Positions 59,436 to 64,000 of a DNA stretch of 64,000 nt are shown piece by piece; within the stretch, counting starts at the first letter, position 1, and every line of letters starts with the position of its first letter. This DNA comes from Paraburkholderia caffeinitolerans (GTDB lineage: Bacteria > Pseudomonadota > Gammaproteobacteria > Burkholderiales > Burkholderiaceae). The stretch covers positions 42,126 to 106,125 of the forward strand of contig NZ_CADIKL010000026.1 in assembly GCF_902859945.1 (NCBI RefSeq), in the 5' to 3' direction. The translations under genes were made by a program, and so were the position numbers. Under the pieces are notes generated by a model. It was not told the origin of the DNA, did no database searches, and saw only the letters and a list, made by a program, of their open reading frames with translations.

Positions 59436-59789
59436 TTACTGCGCGGCCACCACGGCAATCTCCACCAGCAAATGCGGCGCGGCGAGCTTCGCTTCGACCG
59501 TCGCGCGTGTGGGGGCCTGGCCTTGCGGCACCCACGCGTCCCAGACTTCGTTCATGCCCGCGAAGTCGCGCTCGATGTTGGAAAGCCAGACTTGCGCGGA
59601 AACGAGCCGTGTTTTGTCGATGCCGGCTTGAGCGAGAAAGCCGTCGATTTTTTCCAGGACTTTTGCGGTTTGGACTTTGACGTCGGGGGTTGGGTCGGCG
59701 GAAGTCTGGCCGCCTACGAAGACGAGGCCGGCTGCCTTGACGACGCGGCTCATGCGTTGGTTGGTTTCGAATCGGATGATTTCGGACAT
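59436..59789 (-). CDS. RidA-family protein
   Basis: A 117-residue RidA/YjgF member. SRVVKAAGLVFVGGQTSADP and LEKIDGFLAQAGIDKTRLVS, ending GQAPTRATVEAKLAAPHLLV, show the conserved ligand-pocket Arg of the family. RidA hydrolyses reactive enamines and imines from PLP enzymes. ATG 59789 begins the domain; longer frames add unrelated sequence. It lies next to an amino-acid-oxidase relic, so it was probably the imine-clearing partner of that oxidase. Confidence 0.87.
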   Translation of the reverse strand: MSEIIRFETNQRMSRVVKAAGLVFVGGQTSADPTPDVKVQTAKVLEKIDGFLAQAGIDKTRLVSAQVWLSNIERDFAGMNEVWDAWVPQGQAPTRATVEAKLAAPHLLVEIAVVAAQ

Positions 59790-59862
59790 GGTGGTGGTGG
59801 CTCCTTTGCCTTGGTGATGGATTTGAGGTTGGGTGAAGAGAAAAGTGGCGCGCGGCGAGGTC

Positions 59863-60576
59863 TCAATGCGCAGCCACGGTGACCGGCTCTGCGGCGTTCG
59901 GGTGACTGGAGTGGTTGAATCGATCAATCGAGAACGCCTCAAGCGAAACACTGGCCGCGCCATCGAGCATCAATTCCGCAACGAGTTGCCCACAACCGGG
60001 TCCGAGCTGAAAGCCACTGCCGCAATAACCGAACGAGTAATAGAGCCCGCTCGCCGTGCGGCTGGCCGATATTACGGGTAACGAATCATCGGTAAACGCT
60101 TCAACGCCCGCCCACGCGCGATTGATTCCCAGATGGCGCAGATGCGGAAACAGATCGACAACGGTTTGCGCGCTCCGCACGAGCCGCATGAAATCGACTT
60201 CGCCATGCCGCCCCGCCATATCCGCGATGCCGATGAGCTTGCCGCCAATCACGACCGTGCCGTTATCGAACTGCTTGAACGACAGCGGCCGCCCGGTCGC
60301 GCCCAACGTCGCGCGGCAGAAAGGGGCGACGCGTTGCGTGACCATCAGCATCAAGCCTTCGGGATGCATCGGCACCGGCTCGCCCGCCTGGCGCGCGAGC
60401 TCGCCTGACCATGCGCCCGCCGCGACCAGCAGCTTGCGCGCCGCGAACGGGCCGCGTGGCGTGTGCGCGAGCCAGCGTTCGCCGCGCGGCTCGATGCGCG
60501 TGACTGGCGTGCCTTCATGAAATCGCGCACCGTGCTTTTGCGCGGCAAGTCGAAACGCCGTGGTCGTGCGATACGG
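59863..60576 (-). pseudogene. DadA-type FAD amino-acid oxidase/dehydrogenase, C-terminal part
   Basis: About 238 codons of a flavin oxidoreductase like D-amino-acid dehydrogenase or glycine oxidase. RTTTAFRLAAQKHGARFHEG leads to LVAAGAWSGELARQAGEPVP and WAGVEAFTDDSLPVISASRT, then GYCGSGFQLGPGCGQLVAEL (the C-terminal FAD-binding stretch). The N-terminal FAD Rossmann motif and about 120-150 residues are absent. At 60574-60583 the sequence changes into a LysR gene on the other strand. It should be inactive. Confidence 0.8.
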
Positions 60577-60966
60577 CAACGTGTGATCAAGCCCGCCGAT
60601 CTCGCGGGCGAGTCGTTCATCTCGTTGTGCCACGGTGATGGCACGCGCGCGCAAATGGATGAGGTGTTCGAGCGCGCGGGAGTCGAGCGCGTGCTGGCGA
60701 TCGAGGCGCAGTATTCGGCGATCTGCTGCGAGATGGTGCGATGTGGGATGGGCGTGACGCTCGCGCATCCGATCGTCGCGCTCGATTTTGCCGGGCCGGA
60801 TATTGTGATCAAGTCGTTTTCGCCGGCGATTCTGTTTCCGATGTATTTGTTGTTTCCGCCGCATCGGCCGCGCGAGCGGCTGGCTTCGGCGTTTGTGGAG
60901 GTGCTGGCGGCGGAGCATGCTGCGGCGCTGGGGACGCCGGTGAACAAGCTGCGGGGGCGGGGGTAG
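60574..60966 (+). pseudogene. LysR-family regulator, C-terminal part
   Basis: About 130 codons of the effector domain of a LysR regulator: RVIKPADLAGESFISLCHGD, MDEVFERAGVERVLAIEAQY, EMVRCGMGVTLAHPIVALDF and FPPHRPRERLASAFVEVLAA, a layout like the NocR/OccR group. The HTH half is missing. It begins where the oxidase relic ends. Together they read as two formerly divergent genes joined by a deletion of their shared promoter and both 5' ends. Confidence 0.8.
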
Positions 60967-61122
60967 TCCCGCTCATCGAACCGCTGTCTGACGCGGTTGG
61001 CTCTTCCCGGGGTTCAATGAGTCGGTGTCGAAAATAGATGAGTTGGTGTCGTAAGCGTACAAGCCTCAGTAACGCTTTTGACCTAAGGTGATGGACCCCT
61101 TATCCGATCATCTGGAGCTGAC

Positions 61123-61467
61123 ATGTCCGATTTCATCACCGTTTTGCGCGAAACCTGCCCGACTCCGGTCGTTGACGCCACCAAGTGGAAGCGTATCGGC
61201 GGCGATCCGCACACCGTGAACCTCAACGCTTACCTCTCGAAGGACGGTAGCAAGATCATGGGCACGTGGATCTGCACACCGGGCAAGTTCGAGGTGAACT
61301 ACGAGAAGTGGGAGTTCTGCCACTTCCTCGACGGCTACTGCATTATCACGCCGGAAGGCGAGGAGCCGGTGCACCTGAAGGCGGGTGATGTGTTCGTGAT
61401 TGAACCCGGCATGAAGGGGACCTGGGAGGTGGTGGAGACGGTGCGCAAGTACTTCGTGTTCGCCTGA
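61123..61467 (+). CDS. Cupin-domain protein
   Basis: A 114-residue cupin of the small EutQ/ureidoglycine-hydrolase-like type (Cupin_3). PGKFEVNYEKWEFCHFLDGY and CIITPEGEEPVHLKAGDVFV give the two motifs, with Glu and Asp more evident than the usual His ligands. It follows an ATG without a strong ribosome site (GGAGCTGAC 5-13 nt before). Function is unknown. A stretch of degraded coding sequence follows downstream. Confidence 0.75.
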   Translation: MSDFITVLRETCPTPVVDATKWKRIGGDPHTVNLNAYLSKDGSKIMGTWICTPGKFEVNYEKWEFCHFLDGYCIITPEGEEPVHLKAGDVFVIEPGMKGTWEVVETVRKYFVFA

Positions 61468-61584
61468 GCAGGTCGGGCGCGCGTACCGGCATGGCATCGT
61501 CACCGGCACGCACCCGACGTCCAGCTACAGGCAGGCGCACCGCGCCGCGCTCGAATGGATACGGGAACACGTAGAGGAAACGTC

Positions 61585-61784
61585 GTGAGCCGCGACGAAC
61601 TCAAACCCGGCGATATCGTGGGCGTGGTGAAATCCTGCAATTCGCCGGGGAGCGCTGCACGCCCGCCGAGGTCTTCAGGATCGAAGCGGATAAAGTCTGC
61701 GTGCGTATTCTCGCGGGCGAGCGTAGAGGCGAATGGCTCGCGCTCCAGCTCGCCGCAGAGAATCGCACATGGCGGCGCAGATAG
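61585..61784 (+). pseudogene. Small protein relic with frameshift
   Basis: GTG 61585 begins a natural-looking N-terminus (SRDELKPGDIVGVV), but the frame degrades after 18 codons. A neighbouring frame then reads GEILQFAGERCTPAEVFRIE, then RILAGERRGEWLALQLAAEN, to a stop at 61782-61784. One base shift near 61622-61632 would join them. Upstream, 61480-61587 is open as YRHGIVTGTHPTSSYRQAHR followed by AALEWIREHVEETS, overlapping the GTG. I recognise no family. Confidence 0.4.
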
Positions 61785-61807
61785 CCGCGCCGGTTACGGG
61801 CGGCGGT

Positions 61808-63034
61808 TCATTTGGCCGTCTCCGGTTTGCCGTCCGGTCCGGTGTTGCCGCGCAGCTTGCTATCGGGGTATGCATTCCATCGCCAGGTTTTTACCGGCCC
61901 GCTTTCGAGACTGTGGCCGCCGACACTGCGCAACAGCGCGCGCTCCGGAAACTTCTCGCCCTTGCGGAGTAGCTGTGCATCGTCACCGCGCGGAGCGCTC
62001 TCGTCATAGTCACCATAGGCACGGTAATAGCCCGTTTCCTCGACCGGCACATCAGGTGGGCTGCCCTGATCCCATAGCAGTTCACGGCGATACGCTTCGA
62101 GTTGATGGAGCTGCTCGTCATTCGAAGGATAGTCCTCCATAAGTTCAATCTTGGAAAGCGGCATATCGAATTCCGCTGCGCCCTTCAATAGTTCAGGCTC
62201 AAGTATTTTGCCGATTGAGACCGTTCCGCCAATTTCATATATTCCCTTCGATATTCTATTTTTTGGATACGCAGCGAATTTCAAGTATCGGGCCTCTCCC
62301 GGGGGGATTTTCACAATGTTATTGGTGTAATCGTTAGCATTTATAAAATCTTTTGAACCGAATATCATTGAAAAGTAGCCATCTTTCTGACCGGCCGGCC
62401 TACCTCCAATTTCGATATTCGAAGCCTTGCTTATTGGGTTGAATTTACCTTCCCATGTAGCCGGACTGCTAAAAGTGATCACACTCTTGCCACTGTTCCT
62501 AAAATTGAATGTCACTACAAGCTTTCCATCCTTCTGTGCAATTTCGGCTGACGCGTCAAGTTTTGCAACGGGCGTTCCGGTCTTGCAGAACTTCGTGATG
62601 AGTTCGCGCGTGGGCGTCAGCACCGCGCGGCCGACATCCTGCGGTATTGACGGAGTATCCATGAAGACGTTTACCTCGCGCCCATCCTGACACGTTACGC
62701 TTGCCGAGAAGAAAGTGGGGTTGCCCGGACGCAAATTCGGCACGTCTTTCATCGCACACACCGTGTTACGCATGTTGCGCATCGTACTGCGATCTTCGTC
62801 GGAGATATCTCCCTCAAAGACGCCAATTCCGGATAGGGATGGACCTTCTCCCATCGTATCGCCCCGGAATACCGCCAGAAAGCGATTCCCCCTTAGACCA
62901 ATGGAATCCATCGAGTTGAACATCGTGCCGCCAGTAATGCTAAACCCCATGAGTTCATCTTTTGCCATAACCGCCTCGCAAGTGGATAGTGCTGCAATAA
63001 CAGTGAATCCCAATAGTGCTCTTTTCATGTTCAT
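61808..63034 (-). CDS. Secreted protein, putative immunity/partner of the upstream metallopeptidase
   Basis: A 408-residue protein with a signal peptide (LLGFTVIAALSTCEAVMA). The mature part is beta-rich with four or more Cys (NTVCAMKD, SVTCQDGREV, FCKTGTPVAKLDA). A C-terminal segment (EETGYYRAYGDYDESAPRGD) follows the last beta domain. Its ATG overlaps the metallopeptidase stop by 4 bp. A secreted partner coded right after a potential cell-wall or protein-attacking enzyme fits an immunity protein in the periplasm. No family was recognised. The base composition is AT-richer than the rest of the window. Confidence 0.65.
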   Translation of the reverse strand: MNMKRALLGFTVIAALSTCEAVMAKDELMGFSITGGTMFNSMDSIGLRGNRFLAVFRGDTMGEGPSLSGIGVFEGDISDEDRSTMRNMRNTVCAMKDVPNLRPGNPTFFSASVTCQDGREVNVFMDTPSIPQDVGRAVLTPTRELITKFCKTGTPVAKLDASAEIAQKDGKLVVTFNFRNSGKSVITFSSPATWEGKFNPISKASNIEIGGRPAGQKDGYFSMIFGSKDFINANDYTNNIVKIPPGEARYLKFAAYPKNRISKGIYEIGGTVSIGKILEPELLKGAAEFDMPLSKIELMEDYPSNDEQLHQLEAYRRELLWDQGSPPDVPVEETGYYRAYGDYDESAPRGDDAQLLRKGEKFPERALLRSVGGHSLESGPVKTWRWNAYPDSKLRGNTGPDGKPETAK

Positions 63035-63999
63035 GCCTCGATATGGGGGACAACCTTCCAGTCCCAGCCTGTTTGCCTGCCAAACCAGTCCCTCACCCGA
63101 TTCAGGTAGTACGAGGGCATTTTTACTCCCGGATCATAGACACCCGGACCCATCAGCGTCGTGCGGCCGATACCCTGCCACATGTTCTTGTCGGCGCTTG
63201 CAGTCGCAAGCGCCAGATCGATCTTCTGCTGTTTGTCAATATATTTCTTGTGGATCGCGCCGCCCTGATCGTAATACTCGTCCGGGAAAGAAAAGAGGTG
63301 TCCCGTCTCGTGCTGCTGAACATGCTCATTGGGAATCGGCTCCCAAGAAACCTTGTCTTTGCTGAGTCGAATATTTCGCTCACCCCAATTCCCAGAATCT
63401 GCACGCGTAGCCGTTGGATAAAGATTCACCTGAGCATGATGCGTTTCCTTTGCATCGGTCACGAAATCGATAATGAACTTGATCGCGATCTGTGCTGCAC
63501 AACTCGATGCGCCTTTATTCTCCGCAGATTTCGGACATGTCTTGATTGTCAGTTTGTATCCGTTCTTGTTCAGAAATTTTTCAATCTCTGACTTCATATT
63601 CGGCAGGTTCGTAATCTCCTTTGCAGGACGTCGCTCCTTTATAAAGGACTCGGCGTTATTCACATTGGTGTCCCGTGTGGTTTCGTAGGGAACGGTCTCG
63701 ATTACCTTGGGATTGCGGGGATCAACCTTTCTTACCCGCATCGGCACGACAAGGACAATCACCCGCAGCATAATCGTCCTGCTTGCAGCATCGAACGCGA
63801 TATCGAATGTTCCCCGGGCGCCTGAATACTTCAGGTATGTTTGCTTCTTGGTCGTTGGATCAAGCAACGGTCTTCCGTCTTCATATATGCCCCAATAGTC
63901 TCCGCTCTCCATATCCCATGTGACGGTGGATCTGGGAATGTCACGCAACGTGCGCTGGCATGGCTCGGTGGTGGTGTCCCCAACCGGGATCGTCCGTGC
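63031..63999 (-). CDS. Partial HExxH metallopeptidase, possible PAAR-linked T6SS effector (5' end beyond window)
   Basis: The frame is open to the window edge, so the N-terminus is missing; 322 codons are seen. At the visible start, ARTIPVGDTTTEP recalls the VGDTT segment of PAAR spike proteins, but only a few residues match. The C-terminal domain has the zinc motif HETGH in QQHETGHLFSFPDEYYDQGG, and TTLMGPGVYDPGVKMP may give a Met-turn. SSCAAQIAIKFIIDFVTDAK precedes it. It is likely exported and attacks protein or wall substrates. The stop overlaps the next gene by 4 bp. Confidence 0.65.
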   Translation of the reverse strand, partial: ARTIPVGDTTTEPCQRTLRDIPRSTVTWDMESGDYWGIYEDGRPLLDPTTKKQTYLKYSGARGTFDIAFDAASRTIMLRVIVLVVPMRVRKVDPRNPKVIETVPYETTRDTNVNNAESFIKERRPAKEITNLPNMKSEIEKFLNKNGYKLTIKTCPKSAENKGASSCAAQIAIKFIIDFVTDAKETHHAQVNLYPTATRADSGNWGERNIRLSKDKVSWEPIPNEHVQQHETGHLFSFPDEYYDQGGAIHKKYIDKQQKIDLALATASADKNMWQGIGRTTLMGPGVYDPGVKMPSYYLNRVRDWFGRQTGWDWKVVPHIEA

Positions 64000-64000
64000 G

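Noticed and set aside
1..64000. CRISPR arrays, tRNA or rRNA genes, complete insertion sequences
   Set aside because: No spaced repeats, cloverleaf sequences or transposase genes with terminal repeats were seen by eye.

Overview
The window looks like a Burkholderiales chromosome or large replicon, most likely Paraburkholderia, Caballeronia or a close relative. The evidence is high GC, OmpC-type porins whose mature ends begin QSSVTLYG, small DUF4148 lipoproteins, dense LysR/IclR/GntR regulation and long catabolic operons. No rRNA, tRNA, CRISPR array or intact insertion sequence was seen.

Layout. 0.1-6 kb: a frameshifted acetoacetate-decarboxylase relic, a TetR regulator divergent from a coniferyl-aldehyde-type dehydrogenase, a scar made of an EamA transporter relic and a PAS/LuxR relic, a YbaK-type deacylase and two small lipoproteins. 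6-15 kb: a GntR regulator divergent from a co-oriented run (HpcH/HpaI aldolase, class I aminotransferase, porin, class V PLP enzyme, amino-acid permease, threonine aldolase, VOC-bicupin fusion) that reads as uptake and breakdown of an amino acid or hydroxy-amino acid. 15-18 kb: a LysR regulator divergent from a DUF4286-like protein, a tautomerase and an MBL hydrolase. 18.9-21.3 kb: a Rieske oxygenase with its own rubredoxin and rubredoxin reductase. 21.5-25.9 kb: LysR, a ModE-like operator, modABC and an acyl-CoA dehydrogenase.

26-37 kb: a rearranged stretch. A degraded duplicate of paiB is joined to a livF fragment about 4 kb from the intact paiB. It also holds a flotillin/YqiJ membrane pair and sbcCD. 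37-53 kb: the largest catabolic locus, with an IclR regulator, a porin and a continuous 13.5-kb operon. The operon encodes a Rieske ferredoxin, a small helical protein, a Rieske oxygenase, two SDRs, a cupin, an alpha/beta hydrolase, a second IclR, a TPP enzyme, an L-aspartate-dehydrogenase-like enzyme, an aldehyde dehydrogenase, an extradiol-type VOC dioxygenase, a ferredoxin reductase and an MFS transporter. The enzyme set suggests ring oxygenation, ring cleavage and hydrolysis, followed by unusual imine/amino-acid and TPP chemistry instead of the usual hydratase/aldolase lower pathway. The substrate cannot be read from sequence.

53-60 kb: a roughly 1-kb island (STM2901-like gene plus DUF1493 gene) between 133-bp direct repeats that duplicate the 3' end of an Old Yellow Enzyme gene. 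Next come an OYE/aldo-keto reductase/MFS operon with a divergent LysR, a tyrosine-integrase relic beside a HigBA-type toxin-antitoxin pair, RidA, and a deletion scar that fused two divergent genes (FAD oxidase and LysR) after both lost their 5' halves. 61-64 kb: a cupin, then an AT-richer pair running off the right edge. The upstream gene encodes an HExxH metallopeptidase preceded by a short PAAR-like stretch, and it overlaps a gene for a secreted partner by 4 bp. This is a plausible type VI effector/immunity pair.
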